DNA of 64,000 nt from Bradyrhizobium sp. SK17 (GTDB lineage Bacteria > Pseudomonadota > Alphaproteobacteria > Rhizobiales > Xanthobacteraceae), in NCBI RefSeq assembly GCF_002831585.1, contig NZ_CP025113.1:3735001-3799000 (forward strand), in the 5' to 3' direction. Shown in pieces: positions 1-7,406 of the stretch. Within the stretch, counting starts at the first letter, position 1; every line of letters starts with the position of its first letter. The notes beneath the pieces are model-generated. The model saw nothing but the letters and a program-made list of their open reading frames with translations. It searched no databases and was not told where the DNA came from. Made by a program: the position numbers and the translations under genes.

Positions 1-163
1 GATGACCAACGGCCCGAGCGCGCGGATCGGCGAGGTGCTCGAAGTGCCCTTGGCGCGTCCGCGCAAGCGGCTCGAGCTCGCGACCAACGCCAGCTACCTG
101 AAATGCCGGCAGCGCGTGCTCGAATTCCTCTATGAGCGGCACAGCTTCGTCGAGGCGGCATGA
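1..163 (+). CDS. nrtD: Nitrate/nitrite ABC transporter ATP-binding protein, C-terminal end (partial)
   Basis: Only the last 53 codons are inside the window; the gene enters from the left edge and stops with TGA at 161-163. The visible tail reads MTNGPSARIGEVLEVPLARP, then a basic stretch and YLKCRQRVLEFLYE. This is the typical C-terminal extension of NrtD/SsuB-type ATPases of the nitrate importer. The Walker motifs are outside the window, so the assignment rests on the tail alone. A globin gene follows 78 bases downstream on the same strand. That fits a nitrate-assimilation locus, where globins commonly accompany nitrate transport genes in bradyrhizobia. Confidence 0.6.
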   Translation, partial: MTNGPSARIGEVLEVPLARPRKRLELATNASYLKCRQRVLEFLYERHSFVEAA

Positions 164-241
164 GCAAGCCACGGCCCACGTGAAAGGTTTTTCTGCCCCG
201 CCGCAATGGCGCGGCGGGAAACATCGTGCACGGAGGCACAC

Positions 242-667
242 ATGACGGAAGACCAGGTCAAGCTCGTCCAGCAGTCCTTCAGCAAGGTTGCGCCGATCTC
301 GGCGCAGGCGGCGGTCACCTTCTATGACCGCTTGTTCGAGGTCGCGCCCGGCGTGAAGGCGATGTTTCCCGCTGACCTGACCGAGCAGCGCAAGAAGCTG
401 ATGGCGACGCTCGCCGTCGTGGTCAATGGCTTGAATGATCTGCCGTCGGTGCTCCCCGCCGCGAGCGCGCTCGCCAAACGTCATGTCGGCTACGGCGCCA
501 GGCCCGAGCACTATCCGGTGGTCGGCGGCGCATTGCTGTGGACTCTCGAGAGAGGCCTTGGCGAAGCCTGGACGCCCGAAACTGCCGCCGCGTGGACCGC
601 GGCTTACGGCACGCTGTCCGGATACATGATTGCGGAAGCCTATGGCAGCGCGCAGGCAGCGGAATAG
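242..667 (+). CDS. Single-domain haemoglobin (Vitreoscilla-globin type)
   Basis: A 141-residue globin without a reductase domain, so of the VHb/Bjgb class rather than a flavohaemoglobin. Visible features are the B-helix TFYDRLFE with the distal-pocket Tyr, MFP at the CD corner, and LAKRHVGYGA with the proximal His, followed by HYPVVGGALL. The ATG at 242 is preferred over an in-frame ATG at 206 because GGAGG lies just upstream and the protein then begins at helix A. Family role: oxygen or nitric-oxide binding, with NO detoxification during nitrate growth as the likely job. The preceding nitrate-transporter ATPase supports this. The electron donor cannot be told from sequence. Confidence 0.85.
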   Translation: MTEDQVKLVQQSFSKVAPISAQAAVTFYDRLFEVAPGVKAMFPADLTEQRKKLMATLAVVVNGLNDLPSVLPAASALAKRHVGYGARPEHYPVVGGALLWTLERGLGEAWTPETAAAWTAAYGTLSGYMIAEAYGSAQAAE

Positions 668-726
668 GCATGTTGTCGTCGGCGCACGCCGCGACGTCTG
701 TTCCGCTGCGAGCGGAAACCTAACCG

Positions 727-816
727 CGTCATTGCGAGCGAAGCGAAGCAATCCAATCCAATCCTCCGCTTGCGGAGGAATAGATTGCTTCGTCGCTATC
801 GCTCCTCGCAATGACG
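727..816. repeat. Intergenic palindromic repeat, CGTCATTGCGAG type
   Basis: The left end CGTCATTGCGAGCGAAGC and the right end GCTCCTCGCAATGACG are near-inverted copies. They flank an inner stem made of CCTCCGC and GCGGAGG. The element lies between the globin stop and the lactonase start and can fold into one long hairpin. I recognise this as a dispersed repeat of Bradyrhizobium-type genomes. It may end globin transcription, and its right edge (GAGAGG) may supply the ribosome-binding site of the next gene. Confidence 0.75.
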
Positions 817-829
817 AGAGGATCGATCT

Positions 830-1765
830 ATGGTCCACCCCGTTCCGCCAACGGGTGAACCAAAAATGATGTTCCTGGAAACGCCGCCGAAACTGATCCC
901 GACCGACATCTTCTCCGCCATGCCGGCCGAATTCCGCCGCAAGGTGGCGAGCGAATGGGCCGATGCCAACCGGCCTGGGGCGGTGATCGACTGTTTCATC
1001 GAGGGGCCGTCGTTCGATGCCGAGGGCAATCTCTACATCGTGGACATTCCGTTCGGCCGCATCTTCAGGATCGCGCCCGACAGGACCTGGTCGCAGGTCG
1101 CCGAATATGACGGCTGGCCGAACGGGCTGAAGATCGACGCCAGCGGACGGATCCTGATCGCCGATTACCGGCACGGCTTGATGGAGCTCGATGCCGGCAC
1201 CGGCAAGGTCACGCCGCTGCTGCGGTCGCGCAATTCGGAGTCGTTCCGCGGCTGCAACGATCTGCACATCGCCACCAACGGTGACATCTATTTCACCGAC
1301 CAGGGCCAGACCGGCCTGCACGATCCGACCGGCCGGGTCTATCGGTTGCGGGCGGGCGGCGCGCTCGACTGCCTGATCGACACCGGCATCAGTCCGAACG
1401 GCCTGGTGCTCGATCCGCACGAGGCGGTGCTGTTCGTCGCCATGACGCGCGACAACGCGGTGTGGCGTGCGCCATTCATGAAGGACGGCAGCGTCTCCAA
1501 GGTCGGCCGCTTCTGCTCGCTGTTCGGCCCGAGCGGGCCCGACGGCATGACGATGGACAAGGCAGGGCGGTTGTTCGTCGCGCACGCCTCGCTCGGCCAT
1601 GTCTTCGTGTTCGCGCCGAACGGCGAGTGCATCGCGCGGATCAAGTCCTGCGCCGGACCAAGCTGCACCAATGTCGCGATCGGTGGCGCCAACCGCGACC
1701 GTCTCTACATCACGGAATCGGCGACCGGCAGCGTGCTGGTCGCCGACATCAGCGGGCTCGGCTAG
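830..1765 (+). CDS. SMP-30/gluconolactonase/LRE family protein
   Basis: A 311-residue six-bladed beta-propeller lactonase, expected to hydrolyse sugar lactones to aldonic acids with a divalent metal. The metal-site motifs are in order: EGPSFD (Glu58), GCNDLH (Asn143), SPNG (Asn190) and PDGM (Asp238). No signal peptide is seen, so it is cytoplasmic. The start at 830 has GAGAGG eight bases upstream. An in-frame ATG at 866 would remove 12 residues and is equally compatible with the family. The gene stands alone between a repeat and the convergent monooxygenase gene, so its substrate is unknown. Confidence 0.8.
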   Translation: MVHPVPPTGEPKMMFLETPPKLIPTDIFSAMPAEFRRKVASEWADANRPGAVIDCFIEGPSFDAEGNLYIVDIPFGRIFRIAPDRTWSQVAEYDGWPNGLKIDASGRILIADYRHGLMELDAGTGKVTPLLRSRNSESFRGCNDLHIATNGDIYFTDQGQTGLHDPTGRVYRLRAGGALDCLIDTGISPNGLVLDPHEAVLFVAMTRDNAVWRAPFMKDGSVSKVGRFCSLFGPSGPDGMTMDKAGRLFVAHASLGHVFVFAPNGECIARIKSCAGPSCTNVAIGGANRDRLYITESATGSVLVADISGLG

Positions 1766-1786
1766 TCTGCCGATGTCCGGCGTCGC

Positions 1787-2986
1787 CTAGGCTGCGGCGC
1801 CGCGCGGTTCGGGAAACGGCGAATGATAGAGCCAGGCGAGCTTGTCGCAGAACTGCTCGAGGCTGGTCTCCCGAATCAGCTGGTTGCGCAGCAGCGCGTG
1901 CACGCCGGCCGGATGATAGACTTGGGTGCCGAGTTCGCGGGCTTGCAACTGGACCCGCGCCGTGCGCATCAGCCGGACCTGCCGGTATCTCTCCAGCGCA
2001 GGTTCGAACGCGTCGGGCATGTCGCCCAGCAAGTCCGCGAGCCAGACCGCATCCTCCAGCGCCATGCAGGCGCCCTGCGCAAAATATTGCAGCATCGGAT
2101 GCGCGGCGTCGCCGAGCAGCACCACGCGGCCGTCGACCCAGCGCTCGATGGGGTCGCGGTCACAGGTCACCCACGCCTTCCAGTCCTTGCCGTGGTGAAT
2201 GATCGCCTTGGCGCGGGGATGGATGTCGCGGAAATTCTCCAGGACTTCGTCGTGGCTCACTGGCCTAGCCGCGAAAGCCTCCAAGGGATCGTTGTGGCAA
2301 GTGATGGCGAGGTTGAAGACCTTCCAGCCGGACAGCGGATAATGCACCAGATGGCACCTCGCGCCGGCCCACAAGGTGGCAGCGTTCCAGCGCAGATCCT
2401 CCGGCATTTGCTCGGTCGGGATCACCGAGCGGTAAGTGGTGTGGCCCGCGATCCGCGGCGGACCGTCATCGACCATCTGCTGGCGAATCCGCGACCTGAG
2501 CCCGTCGGCGCCGATCAGGAGGCGGCCCGTGACGCGCTCGCCGGACTTCAGCCGCGCCACGACTGCGGTGCCGTCCTGGTCATATCCGACCACGTCGCAA
2601 TCGCTGCGCAGCGTGATGGCGGGATCGGCCTCGCAGGCGCGCAGGAAGATGCTGTGCAGATCGCCGCGGTGGACCACCGCATAGGGATTGCCGAAGCGGC
2701 GGCGGAAATAGTCGGTCAGGTCGACGCTGGTGATCTCCTCGGCGGAGATCGCATCCATCAAGCGCAGCTGGTCGATGAACACCGCGGTCGCGCGGGCGGC
2801 ATCGCCGAGACCGAGATGGTCGAAGGCATGGAAGGCGTTCGGGCCGAGCTGGATGCCGGCGCCGATCTCCTGATAGCGCGCGGCGCGCTCCAGGACGGTG
2901 ATCTGGAATCCCTTGCGGGCCAGCGCGACCGCAGCCGCCAGTCCGCCAATGCCGCCGCCTGCGATGATGATCGGATCCCTGCGCAT
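1787..2986 (-). CDS. FAD-dependent aromatic monooxygenase, 3-hydroxybenzoate 6-hydroxylase/salicylate hydroxylase type
   Basis: A 399-residue group A flavoprotein hydroxylase. It shows the N-terminal Rossmann fingerprint (AGGGIGGLAAA, residues 9-19), the mid-protein DG motif in GADGLRSR near residue 160, and the GDAAHPM FAD-ribityl motif near residue 300 followed by QGACMALEDA. The family uses NAD(P)H and O2 to hydroxylate benzoates, with 3-hydroxybenzoate 6-hydroxylase (gentisate-forming) among the closest relatives I can recall. It is followed 19 bases away by the MarR gene, which is transcribed first, so the two form a leftward operon. A ring-cleavage dioxygenase is absent nearby, so the substrate is inferred only to class. 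Confidence 0.8.
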   Translation of the reverse strand: MRRDPIIIAGGGIGGLAAAVALARKGFQITVLERAARYQEIGAGIQLGPNAFHAFDHLGLGDAARATAVFIDQLRLMDAISAEEITSVDLTDYFRRRFGNPYAVVHRGDLHSIFLRACEADPAITLRSDCDVVGYDQDGTAVVARLKSGERVTGRLLIGADGLRSRIRQQMVDDGPPRIAGHTTYRSVIPTEQMPEDLRWNAATLWAGARCHLVHYPLSGWKVFNLAITCHNDPLEAFAARPVSHDEVLENFRDIHPRAKAIIHHGKDWKAWVTCDRDPIERWVDGRVVLLGDAAHPMLQYFAQGACMALEDAVWLADLLGDMPDAFEPALERYRQVRLMRTARVQLQARELGTQVYHPAGVHALLRNQLIRETSLEQFCDKLAWLYHSPFPEPRGAAA

Positions 2987-3005
2987 GTCCTCTCCCTGAT
3001 GGTTG

Positions 3006-3623
3006 CTATTTCCTCGGTATCTTGCGCCGGCGCCCCGCCATGGCTTTGGCTTCGGGTTTCGATTCCCGCGGCTCCTTCGGCGTCGCCGCGGCGGGCACCT
3101 CGATCAGGCCGGCCTCGACCTCGTGCTCGAGCCGATCGAGATTCTTGTAGAGTTCGACCAGCAACTGCTTGAGTTCGGCGGCGGCCTTCGCCGACATCGC
3201 GCCGGTAGCGACCTCTTCGTAATATTGCGCGATCGGCATCAGCCGGCCGGCCAGTTCGGCGCCCTTCGGCGTCAGCGCGACCTGCAGGCTGCGTTGGTCG
3301 TTCTCCGGCCGGTCACGCGTCAAGAGCCCGGCGCGGCTCATCTCGGCGACGATGCGCGACAGTGTCGAGACATCGGCCGAGGTCAGCTCGGCGATCTCGC
3401 CGAGCCGCAGCGGATGTCCCTGCTCCGACAACGCGGCGAGCACGCGGTACATCGGCAGCGTCAACTTCTCGTGACGAATGACGCGGGAAAACAGATCGCC
3501 CATCCGCACGCCCAGTCGGGCGAGCAGATAGGGCAGCGAATTCGAAAATCGATACATGGGCTTAGGTCCGGGCTTGAGTCCTGGCGGGAGGTCTCCGCCC
3601 GGAATAGCCGCCGGTCCTCGCAT
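3006..3623 (-). CDS. MarR-family transcriptional regulator
   Basis: The winged-helix core runs from MYRFSNSLPYLLARLG through LPMYRVLAALSEQG, the recognition region LTSADVSTLSRIVAEMSRAGLL and the wing RDRPENDQRSLQVALTPKG. These are classic MarR features. A basic tail (MAGRRRKIPRK) ends the protein. The start is uncertain: in-frame ATGs occur at 3707, 3638, 3623 and at the MYRF codon, none with a good ribosome-binding site, and MarR proteins usually begin close to MYRF. It is divergent from the decarboxylase gene and upstream of the monooxygenase. The likely role is repression of both, relieved by an aromatic acid. Confidence 0.8.
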   Translation of the reverse strand: MRGPAAIPGGDLPPGLKPGPKPMYRFSNSLPYLLARLGVRMGDLFSRVIRHEKLTLPMYRVLAALSEQGHPLRLGEIAELTSADVSTLSRIVAEMSRAGLLTRDRPENDQRSLQVALTPKGAELAGRLMPIAQYYEEVATGAMSAKAAAELKQLLVELYKNLDRLEHEVEAGLIEVPAAATPKEPRESKPEAKAMAGRRRKIPRK

Positions 3624-3631
3624 CGACAACA

Positions 3632-3660
3632 GTTGCATATCAATCATTTGCATTTGCAAC
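3632..3660. promoter_or_regulatory. Candidate MarR operator in the divergent promoter region
   Basis: The dyad GTTGCA ... TGCAAC spans 29 bases, with a third TTGCAT half-site between the arms. It sits between the MarR gene and the decarboxylase gene in a locally AT-rich stretch. MarR proteins usually bind a dyad here, but the spacing is long, so this is a suggestion only. Confidence 0.35.
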
Positions 3661-3739
3661 ATTACCATTGACAAATATCTGGACCGGATGTCTCCTCCTG
3701 TCAACACGGAAACGGGCCCGAGCCGGAAAGGACGACGCC

Positions 3740-4714
3740 ATGCGGGGAAAGATCGCGCTGGAGGAGCACTTCGCCATCGAGGAAACGGTCAAGGACAGCG
3801 CAGGCTTCTCGCCGGCCGACGACTGGACCGAGCTCAAGGCCCGGCTGCTCGACATCCAGGACCGGCGCCTCGCCGAGATGGACGCGCACGGCATCGAGAT
3901 GATGCTGCTGTCGCTCAACGCGCCGGCGATCCAGGCCATTCCCGACGTCAAGCACGCGCTGGAGCTGTCGCGTCGCGCCAACGATTTCCTCGCCGAGCAG
4001 GTGGCGCGCCGGCCGCAGCGCTTCCAGGGCCTCGCCGCACTGCCGATGCAGGATCCCGAGGCCGCCGCGCGCGAGCTCGACCGCTGCGTCAGCGCGCTGA
4101 AGTTTCGCGGCGCCCTGGTCAACGGCTTCAGCGAAGTCGAGGGCCATGACGGCGCGCTGTACTACGACCGCAAGGAGTTCTGGCCGTTCTGGTCGGAGGT
4201 CGAGCGGCTCGACATTCCCTTCTATCTCCACCCGCGCAATCCGCTCGCGAAGGACGCCGCGATCTATGAGGGCCATCGCTGGCTGATGGGGCCGACCTGG
4301 GCGTTCGGCCAGGAGACCGCCGTGCATGCGCTGCGACTGATGGGCTCCGGCCTGTTCGATGCCCACCCGAGGCTGCAGATCATCATCGGCCATATGGGCG
4401 AGGGCCTGCCATATTCGATGTGGCGGGTCGACAACCACAACAAGTGGATGCGCGCGCAGAACGTCTATCCGGCCAAGCGCAAGATCGCCGACTACTTCCG
4501 CGAGAACTTCTACATCACGACATCGGGCAATTTCCGCACCCAGGCCCTGATCGACGCGATGCTCGAGATCGGCGCCGACCGCATCCTGTTCTCGGCCGAC
4601 TGGCCGTTCGAGAACATCGATCACGCCGCCGAATGGTTCGACACCGCGACCATCTCCGAGGGCGACCGTTTCAAGATCGGCTGCGGCAACGCCCGCAGGC
4701 TGTTCAAGCTCTAG
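3740..4714 (+). CDS. Gamma-resorcylate (2,6-dihydroxybenzoate) decarboxylase-type amidohydrolase
   Basis: A 324-residue metal-dependent decarboxylase of the ACMSD/amidohydrolase-2 family. The start MRGKIALEEHFAI carries the E-x-H metal pair at residues 8 and 10. FYLHPRNPL supplies the next metal His, IIGHMGEGLPY the barrel His, and LFSADWPFENIDHA the catalytic Asp. The whole pattern closely follows the characterised gamma-resorcylate decarboxylases of rhizobia as I remember them. These non-oxidatively and reversibly convert 2,6-dihydroxybenzoate to resorcinol; 2,3-dihydroxybenzoate is a possible alternative. The ATG at 3740 is preceded by GGAAAGGA. An AAHS-family transporter gene follows in the same direction. 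Confidence 0.85.
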   Translation: MRGKIALEEHFAIEETVKDSAGFSPADDWTELKARLLDIQDRRLAEMDAHGIEMMLLSLNAPAIQAIPDVKHALELSRRANDFLAEQVARRPQRFQGLAALPMQDPEAAARELDRCVSALKFRGALVNGFSEVEGHDGALYYDRKEFWPFWSEVERLDIPFYLHPRNPLAKDAAIYEGHRWLMGPTWAFGQETAVHALRLMGSGLFDAHPRLQIIIGHMGEGLPYSMWRVDNHNKWMRAQNVYPAKRKIADYFRENFYITTSGNFRTQALIDAMLEIGADRILFSADWPFENIDHAAEWFDTATISEGDRFKIGCGNARRLFKL

Positions 4715-4774
4715 GAGCGCGCCGTCCAACCTGCCGCAGAGCAGGGCGCATCTTCAGTTGCAAGGGAGGAAACC

Positions 4775-6121
4775 GTGAGCACTTCGCCTGAACTCGACGT
4801 GCACGAGGAATTGTCCGGCGCGGCCATCGGCCGGCTGCACATCGTGCTCGGCATCCTGATCACGCTGATCACGCTGTTCGATGGCTACGACACGTTCAAT
4901 CCGGCCTATGTCATTCATTACGTGGCCAAGCCGTGGGGCCTGTCGCCGAGCCAGGCGGGCTTCCTCGTGAGCTCGGGCCTGTTCGGTGCGATCGGGCACG
5001 GCGCGGTCGCCGACCGGCTCGGACGCCGTGGCACGCTTCTGGTCGGGCTTTGGGTCGTCAACGTCTTCACGCTCTTGACCGCGACCATCGGCAACGACTT
5101 CTGGAGCTTTTGCGCGCTGCGCTTTGCGACCGGCCTCGGTCTCGGCGTGCTGCTGCCGCTGGGCACGACCTTCGTCAATGAGCTGGCGCCGCGCCGCGTC
5201 AGCAACGCCTTCTCGCTGTGGGGCGTGACCCTCGGCTGGTCGCTCGGCGGCGTCTTCGCCGGGCTCGTCGGCGTCTATTTGACGCCGCATTACGGCTGGC
5301 AGATCCTGTATTATCTCGGCGCGCTGTCGATCCCGCTGACCCTTGTCGCGCATGCGGTGCTGCCGGAAAGCCCGCAATTCCTTGCCGTGCGCCGCCGCAC
5401 CGGGGAACTGCGCGCGCTGCTCGGGCGGTTGCGTCCGGAGCGGGCGGCGCTCTATCGTGACGCCGCCTTCGTTTCGGCCGATGCCGCGAGCATGCCCAAT
5501 CCGGTCGCGGCGCTGTTGAGCCCGCGCTATCGCCGCGTCTCGCTGACGATCTGGATCACCGCCTTCCTCAGCCTGTTCGCGATTTTCGGCCTGACCGGCT
5601 GGATCCCGACTGTCATGCAGAAGCGCGGCGAGAGCTTTGCAGCGTCATTCGGCTTCGGCGCGCTGATGCAGGCAATGTCGTTCGTCGGCGGGTTGACGCT
5701 CGCGATGCTGGCCGACCGCAAGATGGCGCTGACGCCGCGCTACCTCGCGACATGGTGGCTGATCGGCGGCATCGCCGTGCTGGCGCTGGTGTTCGTCAGC
5801 GGCCATGGCGTCAATCTCGCGATCGTCGCGGTCGCAGGCTTCTGCATCATCGGCGCCCAGCACGTGCTCAACAATTTCACCGCCGGTTCCTACGAGACGC
5901 TGCTGCGCGCCAGTGGCGTCGGCATGGAGCTGGGCGTCGGTCGCGTCGGTGCGATCCTGGGACCCTATGTGATCGGGCTGCTGCAACAGGCGACCGGCGG
6001 CCCCGACGTCTTGTTCTGGGCGATCGGTGGGGCTGCGATCGTCGGTGCGTTCGCGATCGGCTCGCTTGGCCTGGCCACTGTGCCGCGGCACGCGACCGTC
6101 GACGGCGCGCCCGCGGAGTGA
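4775..6121 (+). CDS. MFS transporter, aromatic acid:H+ symporter (AAHS) family
   Basis: A 448-residue protein with about twelve hydrophobic segments. The AAHS fingerprint LFDGYDTFNPAYV is in the first membrane segment, ADRLGRRGTLL in the loop between segments 2 and 3, and PESPQFLAVRR is the conserved loop after segment 6. The family imports benzoates and related aromatic acids with protons. The gene follows the decarboxylase by 60 bases with GGGAGGAAACC upstream of the GTG start. It is therefore likely to bring in the hydroxybenzoate that the neighbouring enzymes use. Confidence 0.88.
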   Translation: MSTSPELDVHEELSGAAIGRLHIVLGILITLITLFDGYDTFNPAYVIHYVAKPWGLSPSQAGFLVSSGLFGAIGHGAVADRLGRRGTLLVGLWVVNVFTLLTATIGNDFWSFCALRFATGLGLGVLLPLGTTFVNELAPRRVSNAFSLWGVTLGWSLGGVFAGLVGVYLTPHYGWQILYYLGALSIPLTLVAHAVLPESPQFLAVRRRTGELRALLGRLRPERAALYRDAAFVSADAASMPNPVAALLSPRYRRVSLTIWITAFLSLFAIFGLTGWIPTVMQKRGESFAASFGFGALMQAMSFVGGLTLAMLADRKMALTPRYLATWWLIGGIAVLALVFVSGHGVNLAIVAVAGFCIIGAQHVLNNFTAGSYETLLRASGVGMELGVGRVGAILGPYVIGLLQQATGGPDVLFWAIGGAAIVGAFAIGSLGLATVPRHATVDGAPAE

Positions 6122-6141
6122 TCTCCACGAAAGGAGTACTC

Positions 6142-6582
6142 ATGTCCAGTTCTACCCGTACCGCCGCAGATGCCGGCGCGGCACGACTTCCGGGATCATC
6201 CCTGGTGCTGCTGTTTGCGCGACTCGCGATCGCGCCGCTGTTCCTCTACAGCGGCATCGGCAAGGCGATGGCATTCTCCGCGACTGCCGCCCGGCTCGGC
6301 GCAGCCGACGGCTTTGGCGCCCTGCTGGCTGGTGGCGCGATGGCGGTCGAGCTCGGCTGTGGCGCGGCGCTGCTGCTCGGCCTGTTCGCGCGCCGGGCCG
6401 CCATCATCCTGTTCCTGTTCACGATCGCCGCGACCTTGATGTTCCACAATTTCTGGGCCGCGCCCGAGGCGCAGGTCGTCACCCAGACCATCAACTTCCT
6501 GAAGAACCTCGGCCTGCTCGGCGCGCTGGCGCTGATCGCAAGCTACGGCCCCGGCAGCTACGCGGTCAGCGGCGGCAAATAG
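6142..6582 (+). CDS. DoxX family membrane protein
   Basis: A 146-residue protein with four predicted membrane segments. The first contains the family signature FARLAIAPLFLYSGIGKAM, and a later one reads AAIILFLFTIAATLMFHNFW. The ATG at 6142 has AAGGAG six bases upstream and lies 20 bases after the transporter stop, so it is the last gene of the decarboxylase operon. DoxX proteins are small inner-membrane proteins of poorly defined redox role; some act with quinone or thiosulfate enzymes. Its function here is not known. Confidence 0.85.
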   Translation: MSSSTRTAADAGAARLPGSSLVLLFARLAIAPLFLYSGIGKAMAFSATAARLGAADGFGALLAGGAMAVELGCGAALLLGLFARRAAIILFLFTIAATLMFHNFWAAPEAQVVTQTINFLKNLGLLGALALIASYGPGSYAVSGGK

Positions 6583-6589
6583 GCCGCGC

Positions 6590-7384
6590 TCAGCCGCGGC
6601 CGACGATCAGCTTCAGCGAACCGTCGAAGGATGGCTGCGTCCGGAGATGGCCATGGGTCCGGTCCCAGCGTCCGGACTTCAGGTCGTCGCGCAGCCGGTC
6701 CTCGAATCGTCGCGTCGTCGTATCGTCGACAAAGCTCCACGCCGAGCAGGCCAGCCGCGCCATCGGATCGAGCAGCATCTCGGGCCGGCCGTAATACGCC
6801 TCGTTGAATCCGTCGGCGCAGTCGAGCGGGATCGGCACCGGTCGGATCTCCGACCGTGCGCCGAGCGCGCGGGCGATCGCGGCGGGAGGTGGATAGCGGC
6901 CGGCCTCGGTTGCGATCACATCGGGACAGTAGTCGTGCAGCCAGAAGCGATTGAGCTCGGCGGGTTCGCACGTCATGATGACGACGGGCCCGCGCGTGAC
7001 GCGCCGCATCTCGCGCAGGCCGGCGGCGAGATCCTTCCACTGGTGCACCGAGAATGTCGACATGCTGGCGTCGAAGGCGCCGTCCGGAAACGGCAGCTTC
7101 TCGGCGACGGCGTCGATCGCCGGCGCCAGCGAGGCCGGGCGCTGGCTTCGCATCGAGCTCGACGGCTCGACTGCCGTCACGGCGCGATCGGTCGGCTCAT
7201 ATGATCCGGCGCCGGCGCCGACATTGAGCACCGTCTGCGCATGGCCGAGAGCGTCGGCGATCAGCGCGGCGATGCGCGGTTCAGGCTTGCGGAACTGGCC
7301 GTAGCGATTGCCGACCAGTCCATAATTGGCGTCGCCGGCGCTGCCGTCTTGATGTCGTGGTGCGTTGCTTTGCATGGCTCTCAT
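6590..7384 (-). CDS. Class I SAM-dependent methyltransferase
   Basis: A 264-residue protein with the SAM-binding motif I VLNVGAGAGSYEP, a following VEPSSSM acidic-strand motif, and EKLPFPDGAFDASMSTFSVHQW, typical of UbiE-like small-molecule methyltransferases. The methyl acceptor cannot be told. The start at 7384 (MRAMQSN) is chosen because a longer in-frame extension would run deep into the upstream aldehyde dehydrogenase gene with non-conserved sequence. It lies 22 bases after that gene's stop, so it is the last member of a three-gene leftward group. Confidence 0.8.
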   Translation of the reverse strand: MRAMQSNAPRHQDGSAGDANYGLVGNRYGQFRKPEPRIAALIADALGHAQTVLNVGAGAGSYEPTDRAVTAVEPSSSMRSQRPASLAPAIDAVAEKLPFPDGAFDASMSTFSVHQWKDLAAGLREMRRVTRGPVVIMTCEPAELNRFWLHDYCPDVIATEAGRYPPPAAIARALGARSEIRPVPIPLDCADGFNEAYYGRPEMLLDPMARLACSAWSFVDDTTTRRFEDRLRDDLKSGRWDRTHGHLRTQPSFDGSLKLIVGRG

Positions 7385-7406
7385 CGGGTCGCGGCGAGGC
7401 CGCGGG

